Position numbers and translations under genes: made by a program. Below are positions 41,600 to 52,326 of a stretch of 64,000 bases of DNA, piece after piece (the first letter of the stretch is position 1; each line of letters starts with the position of its first letter). Below the pieces are notes generated by a model, which saw only the letters and a list, made by a program, of their open reading frames with translations, searched no databases and had not been told where the DNA came from. The stretch covers positions 68,002,790 through 68,066,789 of the forward strand of contig CM062292.1 of the NCBI GenBank assembly GCA_031216915.1. Direction: 5' to 3'. Origin of the DNA: Pictodentalium vernedei. Its lineage: Eukaryota > Mollusca > Scaphopoda > Dentaliida > Dentaliidae.

Positions 41600-42275
41600 A
41601 TGGAGGGCCACCCCAGATGCCTATCTTTTATGTACACCATACATGGTATGGGTACATTTAGAAATGGATTGGAGGAGTGCCTAATTTGATGGATAAAGGG
41701 TTAATATCTCCGGATCAAATTATTAGATTTACATAAAAAAAAACTATACAGCAACGCACATCAGTAACCTGAATACATATATAAAGTAACCTGATAATTG
41801 GATTAATATTTTTTGAGTTATCGCATGCCAAAGAAATGGATTAGAGGAGTCTCAAGGGTTAATATCACAGGATCAAATTATCAGATTTACACCAAAAACT
41901 ATACAGCTCGGCACATCAGTAACCTGAACACATATATGAAGTAACATGACAATCGGACTGATAGTTTTTGAGTTATTTCATGCCCAAGGGATTGGAGGAA
42001 TTTTCAATTTGAAGAATGAAGGTTTAATATCTCAGGATCAAATTATCAGATTTACACCAAAAACTATACAGCTCGGCACATCAGTAACCTGAACACAAAT
42101 ATAAAGTAACTTGACAATCCAAGCAATATTTTTCAAGTTATCGAATGCCAAAGAAATGGATACAGATGCCGGACGGACAGGCAGACAGACAAAGGATAGA
42201 CGAACGACGGATGGCCACCCCGGATGCCGGCATTATGTGTACCATACATAGTATGGGTACACATAAAAATTTAAT
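41600..42275 (+). mobile_element. Pearl/HINE-like element P5, terminal sequence at both ends
   Basis: Three ~160-bp units begin near 41701, 41859 and 42023 (TTAATATCTCAGGATCAAAT, ACTATACAGCTCGGCACATC, CAGTAACCTGAACACA), followed by a GGACGGACAGGCAGACAGAC microsatellite. Both ends carry the same ~57-bp block in direct orientation: GGCCACCCC(A/G)GATGCC then the hairpin ACCATACAT.GTATGGGTACA (41606-41660 and 42215-42270). Confidence 0.78.
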
Positions 42276-42399
42276 GCACAATTGACTCCCTGAAATGGGT
42301 AGTCTTAAGGCCACAGAAAATCACTGGTTTTCTATGGCCTTATCAGGCCTGGCATTTTCAGGAGAGCGATTTATTCGCTTGACTACTGCTCGCCTTAAA

Positions 42400-44232
42400 A
42401 ACAAGAGGCCCCAAGGGGCCTGAGGGCACTCACCTGACATGGTAGCCTAAATATCAACCCAGAGAATTGATTTCAACAAGTTGCATCTGCTCCTCCTAAG
42501 AAAAGCTTATACCAAATATCCAAAGATTCTGACCAGTGGATCTAAAGAAAGAAAGAAGATTTTTAAAGAATATTCCTCATATTGAACTAAGTTATAATTC
42601 GGGCTCCCACAGGGACTTGGCTTTAACAAACTTGAATCTCACCCCCCTAAGGATGCTGCACACCAAATATCAAAATATTCCGACTGCTGGATCTGAAGAA
42701 GATTTTTAAAGAAAATTCCTTATTTTGAACTAAGTTACAATTCAAGCTCCCACAGTGAGTCCAAATATGGACCTAGGGACTTGGCTTGAACAAACTTGAA
42801 TCTCACCCCCCTCAGCATGGTGCATACCCAGTATCAAAAGATTCTGCCTGCTGGATCTTGAGAAGAAGATTTTCAAATAAACTTGCCTGAAATGCACTAA
42901 GTTCGAATTCGAGCTTCTATAGTGAGCCCAAATATGAATCTAGGGAGCCGATTTGAACAAACTTGAATCAGATCCACCCCACAGTGTTGCATACCAAATA
43001 TCAAAAGATTCTGCCTGGTGAATCTGGAGAAGAAGATTTTATAAGAAATTTGCCTGAAATGCACTAAGTTCGAATTCAGGCTTCTATAGTGAGCCCAAAT
43101 ATGAATCCAGGGGACCGATTTGAACAAACTTGAATCAGATCCACCCCACAATGTTGCATACCAAATATCAAAAGATTCTGCCTGCTGTATCTGGAGAAGA
43201 AGATTTTTTAAGCAATTTGCCTGAAATGCACTAAGTTCGAATTCAAGCTTCTATATTGAGCCCAAATATAAACCCAGGGGGCCGATTTGAACAAACTTGA
43301 ATCAGATCCACCCCACAATGTTGCATACCAAATATCAAAAGATTCTGCCTGCTCGATCTGGAGAAGAAGATTTTTTAAAGAAATTTGCCTGAAATGCATT
43401 ATGTTCGAAATCGGGCTCCTATACTGAGCCCAAATATGAACCCAGGAGGCCGATTTGAACAAACTTGAATCAGATCCACCCTACAATGTTGCATACGAAA
43501 TATCAAAAGATTCTGCCTGCTAGATCTGGAGAGGAAGATTTTTTAATCTTTTTCCCATGCCTACAGTGTTAAAAAGTGCTGACTCAGCACTTTTTCAAAG
43601 TCCTGAAAAAAGTACCTTGTGATCAAACCGATAGGGATTTTTTTTAACCATTCTATTCTACTGTATAAAAGTAAGCTTTATACAAAATAAGAATTCCCTG
43701 TGCCGTGTAGTTTTGGAGATTCGGCAGTTTTAAGGTTTTTCCTATTTTTAGCTCCCGAGGTTGCCACGGGGCAATGAGAAATTTTTTTTTTTGCATCAAT
43801 CAACTACTTATGACCCATTATGATCTCATATAAAATTTGGTTCAAATCGACCTGACGGTTCTGAAAATAGAAATTTTAGGCGTGGCCAAAATTTTTGCCC
43901 CTCCCATAACGAAGGCAAATAATGCCCGACAAACTTCTCTTGAACAAACTTGAGTCTACACCTCAAAAGGAAGCTGCATACTAAATATCAAGAATTGGAG
44001 CATTTTTGCCCCATCCCTCTGCTCAATATGAGCCGAAACCTAATTTGACAAAAAATCAAAATGCCCTTATACAACCCCTACTCACATGAAATTTCATTAA
44101 GATGCGGCCAGTGGGTTGGGAGAAAAAGGCCCAAACACCACCTTCACGACGGACACTGGACACCGGACGACAGACGACGGATGAAAAGTGATCAGAAAAG
44201 CTCACCCTGACTTTCAGTCAGGTGAGCTACAA
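42400..44232 (+). mobile_element. Pearl/HINE-like element P3 (1.83 kb)
   Basis: Starts AACAAGAGGCCCCAAGGGGC, CTCACCTGAC; ends AGCTCACCCTGACTTTCAGT, CAGGTGAGCTACAAA. CTCACCTGAC / GTCAGGTGAG are inverted subterminal repeats. Six ~168-bp units (marker GTTGCATACCAAATATCAAA near 42653, 42816, 42982, 43150, 43318, 43487), then the same unique ~600-bp tail block as P2 (TGCTGACTCAGCA at 43580), and a GACGGACACTGGACACCGG microsatellite. The reading frames of 84 codons are the unit read twice. Confidence 0.85.
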
Positions 44233-44730
44233 ATTAAGGAGGGCGAAAACTAGCCTTCCTGGCCTTAGGAAGTAATGGTTACCATAACAGCCTATTCCTA
44301 AAACCCACATCTTTTCAGATCTCTGCTGTGGTAGTGATCTTTGAAAGATGGCTATACTTCTCCTTCCACACCTCCGGGCCACGCCGAGGCCCTGAGGTGT
44401 GGGAGGGGCAGTGTAGACGTCTCACAGAGACTACCCTGTCAGCAGCACCAAACAAAATATACAAAGCCCACTTGGCAGTACTACAAATAGTAAAACTTCA
44501 TTTTTCCACTTTTAGCTTATGTAAATTTGAGATCTAATCACTCCCCTAGGCCATGCAAGGGGGGCAATTTTTAGCCCTCCTGCATTTTTAAGAATGCCAT
44601 GCCTGCCTTATGATCACCCAGTTCAGGACATCATTTGTGCATTAAATTTAAATTGCTTACCCAAGGAAGCTAAGAAAGTGTATGAATTTAATGGGAAATG
44701 ACAAGTTCTTCTGTAATAGTATCAGTACAG
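44233..44730. other. Host repeat fragments around P3
   Basis: GCTCGCCTTAA before P3 (42390) and TTAAGGAGGGCGA after it (44234) mirror each other, and TTATGATCACCCAGTTCAGG with TGACAAGTTCTTCT recurs near 24180-24275. So P3 sits in another unclassified repeat. No gene seen. Confidence 0.5.
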
Positions 44731-44731
44731 T

Positions 44732-44979
44732 TTAACCCTTTACCCAACGCAGACGATATCAAAATTTATTATTTTTAATACCATTTTTTAAAATTTTAAA
44801 AAAGATTTCAACAAAATCATATCATGTCACCCCTCATTGGAATGAGCTTGATGAGCACGTTCCAACGAGGGGTCACATGATATGGTTTTGTTGAAATTTT
44901 TTTTAAAATAGTATTTTTTAGCTGCTGAATTTGCATATCACGTGTGTGGATGTATCCGATTCATTGGGCAAAGGGTTAA
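44732..44979. mobile_element. Palindromic TTAA MITE, family A (inverted)
   Basis: TTAACCCTTTACCCAACGCA to TTCATTGGGCAAAGGGTTAA; centre GGAATGAGCTTGATGAGCAC. Confidence 0.9.
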
Positions 44980-44999
44980 CATAGATGACAAAGACTGGG

Positions 45000-45290
45000 G
45001 GAACATGATTTCATGCGATTATTTATTATAAAACTTACTTGTAGTAAACATGCAGTTGCTCAGGTCTTAATGTTCTCGGTTCAATTTCTAAGTCTTTACA
45101 CGACGGTCACGATTAGCCATTGTGCATGAATATGTGACCTTAAACACCAATAAATAAATAAATACTTAGTCTTTACATGATTTTTCACCTCCAAAACAAA
45201 TTCCCAGTTGCAGCCTGCATGATGCAAATTTTCCCAATGGCATGAGCCCCGGATCCTTTCCTAAAGAGGGCAGAGGAATCCCTGGTTTCA
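45000..45290. mobile_element. Family G MITE, partial, with a SINE tail inside
   Basis: AACATGCAGTTGCTCAGG, CAAATTCCCAGTTGCAGCC, TTTTCCCAATGGCATGAGCC, GGGCAGAGGAATCCCTGG, as in 24765-24990. Interrupted at 45107-45164. Confidence 0.7.
45107..45164 (+). mobile_element. SINE tail, severely 5'-truncated, with target duplication
   Basis: Only the last ~58 bases: GGTCACGATTAGCCATTGTG, CATGAATATGTGACCTTAAA, CACCAATAAATAAATAAAT. Flanked by CTAAGTCTTTACACGA and CTTAGTCTTTACATGA (14 of 16 match), so a genuine retroposition of the tail alone. Confidence 0.85.
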
Positions 45291-45815
45291 CCTGATCTCT
45301 ATTGTAATACTGTCTTACTAATTAGAAATATAAATAAATTGTCCTAGCAATCACAAAACTTTACTATTTGTTCTAATACTTAAAGTACTACTTACAAATG
45401 GCTGCTAATGTTGAATCAACAAACTCCTGTACACTATTATAGTCTCACTTTAGTCCCAAAAGCAATAGCTACATAATGTCACTAACTATCAGTTTGTTCT
45501 GCTCCTATTATCAGCGTGTACTTAACATTATCTAAGGAGGTAAACACATAGTTGACCTGAAATAGGTAATATTTCCAAAGGATTCTCAACACACACAGGA
45601 CTATCTCTTCATTCACAAGTGTTAAAGAGAAGTATTTGCATACATGTACATGACTTTGCAACACAAAGGGAAATTTGACCTATTGAAAATGGAATGCACC
45701 TATGATTTGAGCAGGGATTATGTTGGTGAGGTCTGACCCAACAGAGAGAAACAATGATGAATAAAACTAAAATAATCAGTCTCTCCCCTCCCTGGTTTGA
45801 GACTATTTACTCTGA

Positions 45816-46619
45816 ATAACCCTTTCAGACTTTAATTATCCTGACATTCAAACGTCACTGGGAATTCAGTTTCTTCAATGTTTTTCAACATGCGACGTCA
45901 AAAATCAGAAAGTACAATTAAACAGATATTTTTCACATTAGTGATTATCTCGTTGAGGGCTAGATTATTTTTGGTGGTTTGAATTTGTTATTCAAAACTT
46001 GTTTTATTACAAATTATTGGAGCGTGCCTATGAGCACTCTCCATTATTTTGTACTAAAACAAATTTATAAACAAAATATTATTTGTGTTTGACTGAAAAT
46101 GAAATAGAAGCAAAGAAAGTGTTGGCTTTTGGTCTGGTATCCTCATTTTTTGAAAGCCCTTAACTCAACCAGTTAAGAAGTCTTAACTGCAGGATTATAT
46201 TAGTATTTTAACCCTTTACCCAACGCAGACGATATAAAAATTTATTATTTTAAATATAAGTTTTTTAAATTTTCAAAAAATTTCAACAAAACCATGTCAT
46301 GTGACCCCTAGTTGGAACGAGCTCATTCCAACAAGGGGTCACATGATATGGTTTTGTTGAAATTTTTCGAAAAATAATATTTTTTCAACTGCTGAATTTG
46401 CATATTAAGCAGGTGGATGCGGACGATTTATTAGGTAAAGGGTTAAGCTGCGATAACATTTGGCTCAACAGTTGTCACTGAGCACTATTTGGGAGAAAAT
46501 AGGAATTGAGGTTAAAACTTTAAAAAATCAAAAAATAATAACAAAACAAATGGCCTCAAAGTATCAAGTGCTGCTTCATTTCGTACGTAATAACACGTAT
46601 AAAAGTATCAGAGAGTTAA
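45816..46619. mobile_element. TTAA element, family Q (copy 2), with nested MITE
   Basis: ATAACCCTTTCAGACTTTAA to AGTATCAGAGAGTTAA. Carries the same D segment as copy 1 (45951-46175, centre TTATTGGAGCGTGCC) plus a family A MITE at 46208-46446. Without that MITE it is 569 bp against 573 bp for copy 1. Confidence 0.9.
46208..46446. mobile_element. Family A TTAA MITE with a known empty site
   Basis: TTAACCCTTTACCCAACGCA to TTATTAGGTAAAGGGTTAA. Left flank AGTATT, right flank GCTGCGATAACATTTGGCTC. Copy 1 of the host element reads AGTATT-TTAA-GCTGCG at 28473-28486, the same site with one TTAA and no insert. Confidence 0.97.
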
Positions 46620-46699
46620 CTCCTTGCATGCTGCTGGCAGATATTCCAACCAAGGACAGTAAATCTGACCTGCATTAGAATGAGTATAATTTGGACACT

Positions 46700-46948
46700 T
46701 TAACCCTTTACTTAACGAATTGCTCGCATCTGCCTGCGTAATATGCAAATTGAGCAGTTGAAAAAACATTATTTTTCAAAAAATTGCAATAAAACCATAT
46801 CATGTGACACCTCGTTGGAAAGAGCTTGTCGAACTCGTTCCAACGAGGGGTCACATGATATGGTTTTGTTGAAATTTTTTGAAACATTTTTAAAAATTAT
46901 TTTTAAAATAATTAATTTTGATATTGTCTGCGTTAGGTAAAGGGTGAA
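46700..46948. mobile_element. Palindromic TTAA MITE, family A
   Basis: TTAACCCTTTACTTAACGAA to GCGTTAGGTAAAGGGTGAA; centre GGAAAGAGCTTGTCGAACTC. It begins ~80 bp after family Q copy 2, in sequence (CTCCTTGCATGCTG) that recurs at 62203. Confidence 0.9.
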
Positions 46949-46990
46949 CTGTTTTGGGTTTTATTCTGAAGTGCAGGTACAATTTAACCC

Positions 46991-47215
46991 TTAAACCTTT
47001 ACCCAATGAATCGGCCGCATCCGTCCGCGTAATATGCAAATTCAGCAGTTGAAAAAATATTATTTTTCAAAAAATGCCAACAAAACCATATCATGTGACC
47101 GCTTGTTCCAACAAGGGGTCACATGATATGGTTTTGTTGACATTTTTTTAAAAATTTGAAAAATGTTATTTAAAATAATAAATTTTGATATCGTCTGCGT
47201 TGGGTAAAGGGATAA
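46991..47215. mobile_element. Palindromic TTAA MITE, family A
   Basis: TTAAACCTTTACCCAATGAA to GTTGGGTAAAGGGATAA; palindrome reduced to GACCGCTTGTTCCAACAAGG. 43 bp from the previous A copy, same orientation. Confidence 0.9.
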
Positions 47216-47388
47216 AGGTCTGGGATTTCATTTAATCCTATACAGCCAAGACTTGCCTAGAAACAACTGCCAATATCCTTTGAGTGCACCTTGCAAGTTT
47301 ACCCAAACACAGCAAGTTGGAGCATCTGTTCTGATACAGTGAAAACTGACCAGGGTCGGAAATGGCCCTTAAGGGTTAAAGGCCTTGT

Positions 47389-47745
47389 AGGGAGAATGGT
47401 AACTCAGTGGTTACGGCACTGACTTCATGCCAAAAGGTCCACGGTTTGATCCCTGCCAGGGGTAACTCCATTGTGTCCATGGGCAAGGCACTTAAACCTG
47501 AAATACCCACTAGAGGGCACGGTGGCGCTGTGTACTAATACTATAGCATGTCAATTGTGCACTTGTCTTCAAACAATGCTAACCCTGCTTGTGCAGACTT
47601 AGAATGCTGGGGAGTCTGACAGTTGCTCGCTCTTGCTTGGTGGTTCTTTCCAGATACTCTGGCTTCCTCCACCCATAAAACTGACAGACACGCGGTGTGT
47701 AATTAAACCCCAGTAAAATAAATAGTAAATAAATAAACAACTAGT
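47389..47745 (+). mobile_element. tRNA-headed SINE, divergent subfamily
   Basis: Head GGTAACTCAGTGGTTACGGC (A-box-like) and CCACGGTTTGATCCCTGCC (B-box-like), unlike the other tRNA heads. Body TTGTGTCCATGGGCAAGGCA, CACTAGAGGGCACGGTGGCG, AACCCTGCTTGTGCAG, CTCTGGCTTCCTCCACC; short tail GTAATTAAACCCCAGTAAAA. Confidence 0.85.
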
Positions 47746-47751
47746 ATTCTG

Positions 47752-47893
47752 TGGATGTGCTTCATATTATCTTTTATTGCCTTGTTGCAATGTATGGGAG
47801 AGTGCTTACAGGAACTCTCCAATAAATTGTAACACTGCAAGAATATGTGAAGAAATTTTGACAATTAAAAAAATTTAGCACTCTACCATTTAA
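47752..47893. mobile_element. Family D MITE, partial
   Basis: TATTCTGTGGATGTGCTTC, foldback TTGCAATGTATGGGAGAGTG / ACTCTCCAATAAATTGTAAC, right end TTTAGCACTCTACCATTTAA. Confidence 0.75.
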
Positions 47894-47969
47894 CGCAAAT
47901 TTTCTTTTGCAAAAGTGAATCAAGCTTTTGACAAAGAATTTTTTAGTTTAATTTTCATGAATTTTTAAT

Positions 47970-48013
47970 CAAATCTAGTCATGGCTGCATCACAGCAGCC
48001 ATGACTATAGATA
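47970..48013. repeat. Foldback (family E core, copy 2)
   Basis: CAAATCTAGTCATGGCTGC and GCAGCCATGACTATAGAT around a 6-base loop; compare 5404-5448. Confidence 0.8.
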
Positions 48014-48323
48014 TGATGAAAAATACTATGATAATACTCTGCAGGTTAAGAGTTCAAACTTCAAAATACTTGGGAGACACTTTTATTATAAAGAAGCAGC
48101 TCTAACAGGTAAAGTCTACTATGTTCTTTCATACCATTTAGGCCCCTAAAAGTAGATCTTCTGTTTCTCAGGCCATTATTTGTAAAATTCATGCAGGCAA
48201 GTGGTTTTTTATTTTTTATTTCTGTCATTATTTCTTTGCCATCAAAAGTTTGTATTCTTGGTTTATGTTTTAGGTCTCATAATCTACAGAATAGCATGAG
48301 TGGTGGTGTATTTTGTCCCTTGT

Positions 48324-48373
48324 GAGCAAGAAGGCTTTGCAATGCTAAATCACTGCAAAGCCTTCTTGCACTC
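48324..48373. repeat. Foldback
   Basis: GAGCAAGAAGGCTTTGCA and TGCAAAGCCTTCTTGCACTC around a ~12-base loop. Confidence 0.85.
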
Positions 48374-48449
48374 AATGGACAAATTTAACAATTTTTTTTA
48401 ACTTGGGAAAAATATCCAACATAAACCATTTAATTTTTATTTTTTTTTA

Positions 48450-48530
48450 AGTTTACATTGGTTATAAAAAGAGAGCATGTGGCAGCTAAAATGCCCATGC
48501 AGGAGGGCCTGAGAAACATATTTTTATTTT
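48450..48530. repeat. Dispersed repeat, copy also at 62545-62640
   Basis: TATAAAAAGAGAGCATGTGG, CAGCTAAAATG and AGGGCCTGAGAAACAT are found in reverse complement at 62545-62640 (ATGCTCTCTTTTTATGA). Family unknown. Confidence 0.65.
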
Positions 48531-49101
48531 TTTAGGCCTTACAGTTGACAATTTGCAAATGTATAACTCCTGACTGATAATATATTCCAGCTACGTCACC
48601 TTGGCATCCCTTGGTTAAAGGCATGCTTGGATGATGTCAGGAATCAATTTAATTTTTAAAAATTGAATAGCAGTTTACTAACTTGGATAAATTTTGATTA
48701 GCATTTCCTATTATTTATATGTTTTGTCATGTGAAAATTGAAATTGATTAGCTATAGTTAAAAACTGATTCGAAAATTGCTATGTGAATCCAGTTAAATC
48801 GAGCCCTGGATGACGCAGTTGTAATATTTGTCAAATGGGGTTACAAGCATAGTTACAAAAACTCAAGCCTTCTTGGAAATTCATTTGTGAATTAATGAAT
48901 AAATATATACAAGTATCAATCATAATGAAAGGGGTCATGCTTGGACCCCATGCCCCAACAGCCCAAGTTGGGTACAACAAAAATGTCTTGACAGGAAAAT
49001 TTATTGGTGAGGGCATGGAGAGGGAGGGGGGGGGGGGCATTATAGAGAAGAATTTTGTGTAGTGTGTACTGTGTTCAGGACGACTGACTTGGATGAGTGA
49101 C

Positions 49102-49310
49102 TTAATCCTTTACCCAACATAATGCCCAAAACCAGCCAACGCTATTCACAAAAATCATTTTTTGCCTCAAAAACATAGCTTATGACCCCTTCATTGTAAT
49201 GAGCTTGTTCCAATGAGGGGTCATAGATATGTTTTTAATGCAAAAATGAAAAAAATTAGTTATTCAATAATTTTGTTTGCAAGTGTTGTCTCCCTTTCAT
49301 GTTAGGTAAT
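49102..49310. mobile_element. Family B TTAA MITE, right end lost
   Basis: TTAATCCTTTACCCAACATA, CCAAAACCAGCCAACGCTAT, CAAAAACATAGCTTATGACC, then CATGTTAGGTAA and no further match. A poly-G (49022-49038) precedes it and another B fragment is at 49350-49390. Confidence 0.8.
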
Positions 49311-49718
49311 ATTCTGTTGGTGGATGGCTAAACACCTTTATGTTCAGTCGCGCTCGTTCCAATGAGGGGGTCATAACCTATGTTTTGTATCTTCTTTTAT
49401 TTAAACCTTTACGATCTTTAAAAAGTGAATGCAATATTCCAAACATCTTAGCAATTCAAGAGCCATAAGCTATTTTTTGATTATGACAGAAGTTTACTTT
49501 TTCTAGTGAAATACTGTTAGTATGGTATACTACTGGAAGGAACTGTGAGAGTATACATTTCATCAGTTGAAAAATCTTCCAAAAATGAGATGATGTACTC
49601 TTGGACTCATACTGTAGCCTTTCACTTGAATTTCTGGATGCTTTCCACATAGCATTCTAAGAATTCACGTGAAGAGCTCAGTGAATACAAAACAAAAGAA
49701 ATTTCTTATATCATGTAG

Positions 49719-50151
49719 TACAGTGGAGCCCACTTAATTGGATATCTCTTAATTGTATATCCCTGTTAATTGAATATAATTTCCCAACACAAAACCATTT
49801 ACCATACCTCCAGTACAAAACTGACCTATTAATTGAATACAGGTTATAGAATAAACTCCTGTTAATTGAATAAAAAATCTTGTAACATGTTGAGAAATTA
49901 CCCTGACTCTCACCAGTTTTCCTTTGTTTATAGACCTATTTGGCCTCAGTACATCCAATATAGGCATTTAATCTATTATATCTTATTTGACAGAGCTCAT
50001 GGAGCTCTGTCAAACAAGATATAATAGAAAAAATACTAAGTTTATCTCTAGAATACAGGAAAGTGACACAATCCCTGTTAATTGAATACTCCTGTTGAAT
50101 TGAATAATTTCATTGGTAAAGTGGCTATTCAATTAACAGGGTTCTACTGTA
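49719..50151. mobile_element. TA MITE, family J (433 bp, complete)
   Basis: TACAGTGGAGCCCACTTAAT to AACAGGGTTCTACTGTA, inverted relative to 3941-4373 and the same length. Centre TTTGACAGAGCTCATGGAGC is a perfect foldback. Confidence 0.93.
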
Positions 50152-50220
50152 CTGTTGAAACAAGAAGTCCTGTCACTGTATTGTGCACTATTCTGAAGCA
50201 ATAGTGTGCTACAGTGAGTA
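50150..50220. mobile_element. Family K MITE, end fragment
   Basis: ACTGTTGAAACAAGAAGTCC then TGTCACTGTATTGTGCAC matches the K left end. A matching right-end fragment (GTGACAGAACTTCCAGTTTC) is at 53262-53285 next to another J element. Confidence 0.6.
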
Positions 50221-50303
50221 AGGGCACTTTTTGTCCCCATCAAACTCAAACTACCCCATTAGCACAAATCAATTCCTGTAGAAAAATGGGGGGAACCAAC
50301 AAT

Positions 50304-50937
50304 TAGTGATCAACCAAAGATCGGAACCGGCACCCACAATCGGCCGATTGTGGACAATGGGATGACAACGGCAACGGCTCCTGGAACTTCGGTTCAACCG
50401 ATTGTTGCCAAGCATTTTGTGATGATTCATTAACCACATTTCATTATCTTCTTCAATTGTTCAATTGTTAATGTAAAATGATGTCAATGATACCATTCAA
50501 TAAAGTTGAGAAACAACCACAATGTGTATTCTTAATTTCTCTAGGTGTCCCTTTACGGGATATACAAGTTAAACTACATGTAAAGCTTACAATTGAGTGT
50601 ACTTGCGGCAAACGTCAGTTCATACCGGAAAAATAATGGTTGGACTCCATTGACCCAGGAAGCAGTAAAATTACCAGTCGCACGCACTTGAGCAGTAAAC
50701 GTGGCTCTGAGAGCCACGTTTACCGCCCAAGTGAGTGCGTCTGGTAATTTTACTGTGACCCAAGTCAACGAAGTTTAACACTGTGAAAAATATTCAGTTT
50801 AATGTAGTTCTTTCGAGCCACGACTTATCTAGTAATGCACGGTACTACAATCGGAATCAGCATTAGAATTGGCCGACTGGGAGCTCAAATAACTGTTAAT
50901 CGGTAAGCAATCATTTTTGGTAATCGGTTGAACACTA
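50304..50937. mobile_element. hAT-like MITE, family I (copy 4, complete)
   Basis: TAGTGATCAACCAAAGATCG to AATCGGTTGAACACTA, 634 bp, exact 8-bp duplications CCAACAAT at 50296-50303 and 50938-50945. Centre GCACTTGAGCAGTAAACGTG / CACGTTTACCGCCCAAGTG. Confidence 0.95.
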
Positions 50938-51259
50938 CCAACAATTCAATACTAGTAAATAGAGATCATAAACATCATTCCTCTCCTCTACTGGGATACA
51001 TGTATATGTAATGATGTAAATAAATATTAAAATTCCACTACATATACACAATGAAGCAGGGATCAAAATACTTTTTTCTATTTGCATAGTGAAATGTAAA
51101 ACATTTTCAAAAATGTTTAGCATTTTTTGAAAATTGTGTAGCATTTTTATGTTTCAAATTCATTATACAATAATGAGTGCTTTTGTTCCCTAGAAAACCT
51201 TTGACACTTAGTTACATGTATATTAGAGGTAGGCCTAACTGAAGAAGAAAAAATACAAA

Positions 51260-51328
51260 GAAATTTATACAGTCGGGTAATGCTGCTATTAACTTGCAGT
51301 AGCAGCATTACCTGGGTCTGTAAATTTC
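51260..51328. repeat. Foldback
   Basis: AAATTTATACAG.CGGGTAATGCTGCTA and TAGCAGCATTACCTGG..CTGTAAATTT form arms. Confidence 0.8.
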
Positions 51329-51536
51329 TGTAGTGCCGCCTGGCACCAACAGGCATGGAATCTTTAACTCTTTCACTACTGTAGCTTTCAAAGTTTTAAG
51401 TGGTTTGATCCATGCATTACCGGTACATACATACACAGTACAGACATACTGATTTGGTACTCTGCCATCATGTGCGTGGGCTTCTATCCCCAATTAACTT
51501 TTTTACTCGAGTGGATACTTGAGGACTTGGGAGGAA

Positions 51537-51596
51537 AATCGGCAGTCCATGGACCACCAGGTATTCTACCTGGTGGTCCATGAACTGCTGATTTGC
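51537..51596. repeat. Foldback
   Basis: AATCGGCAGTCCATGGACC, ACCAGGTA and its complement around a TTC loop. Confidence 0.85.
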
Positions 51597-51668
51597 CATT
51601 GTGCCATCATGTTTCTACCAGACAAGCAGTTACAAGTTAGGACTAATGCCCATTGAATTTGAGAATGT

Positions 51669-51740
51669 GCATCGCATTTCGCTATGCATATTTAATGATT
51701 GCATAGCTTTTCCTGAATTCTGCATAGCAAAATGCGATGC
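51669..51740. repeat. Foldback
   Basis: GCATCGCATTTCGCTATGCA pairs with TGCATAGCAAAATGCGATGC across a ~32-base loop. The 74-codon frame at 51601-51825 is built on it and is not a gene. Confidence 0.85.
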
Positions 51741-51951
51741 CGCTTATTTTGATCCTTGGAATGAAGAGAGTGGATTACTACTTAATCGCAGCATCTTATA
51801 TTCTGCACTCGAAAAGTATTTATAATTGTTCACAACAGCACAAGAAAAACTGTCCAACCCAGTGGTCCATGTGATGAAAGTTTGCAAATTGCAAGTGCTT
51901 CTTGTGTTTTGTCCTTAGATATTGTAAATCATTACTAAGTGAAAAACTTAT

Positions 51952-52214
51952 CCAAACCTGAAAATAAGCAATCTGTCATCTACAGAATGAGGTCCCTAGA
52001 GGGATAATTTGGTGATGCTACCCTGCACAGCAGGGTAGCATAACCGAATTTACCCTCTGTAAACCTCAATCTGAATAAAGGTCTCGGGCCTAAACAGAAA
52101 GAGTACCCAGAGGATAAATTGGGAGATTTTAGTCCCCTGCATGGGATACCATCAGCAAATTCACCCTCTGGGCACCTCATTCTGCAAATGACAGATTGCT
52201 TATTTTCAGACTTG
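51952..52214. mobile_element. Foldback MITE, family L (copy 3)
   Basis: CTGAAAATAAGCAATCTGTC to GACAGATTGCTTATTTTCAG, foldback GATGCTACCCTGCACAGCAG. Full-length without insertion, so it gives the intact form of the copy at 33791. Confidence 0.88.
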
Positions 52215-52326
52215 AATCTATCGCACAGTGATTTACTAGTAATCCTCCCTCCACATACTGTAGTCTCAATATTTCTTTTGTTTGATCGGTTCAGTTCGAG
52301 ATTTCACTACGTACCTCGCTAATAAC

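Noticed and set aside
41600..42275. LTR retrotransposon because of direct terminal repeats.
   Set aside because: The repeats are only ~57 bp, contain a hairpin, lack TG..CA ends, and the interior is a tandem array with a microsatellite.
42897..43462. Two similar 84-codon minus-strand frames.
   Set aside because: They are the ~168-bp units of pearl-like element P3, open because 168 is a multiple of three; there is no conserved protein.
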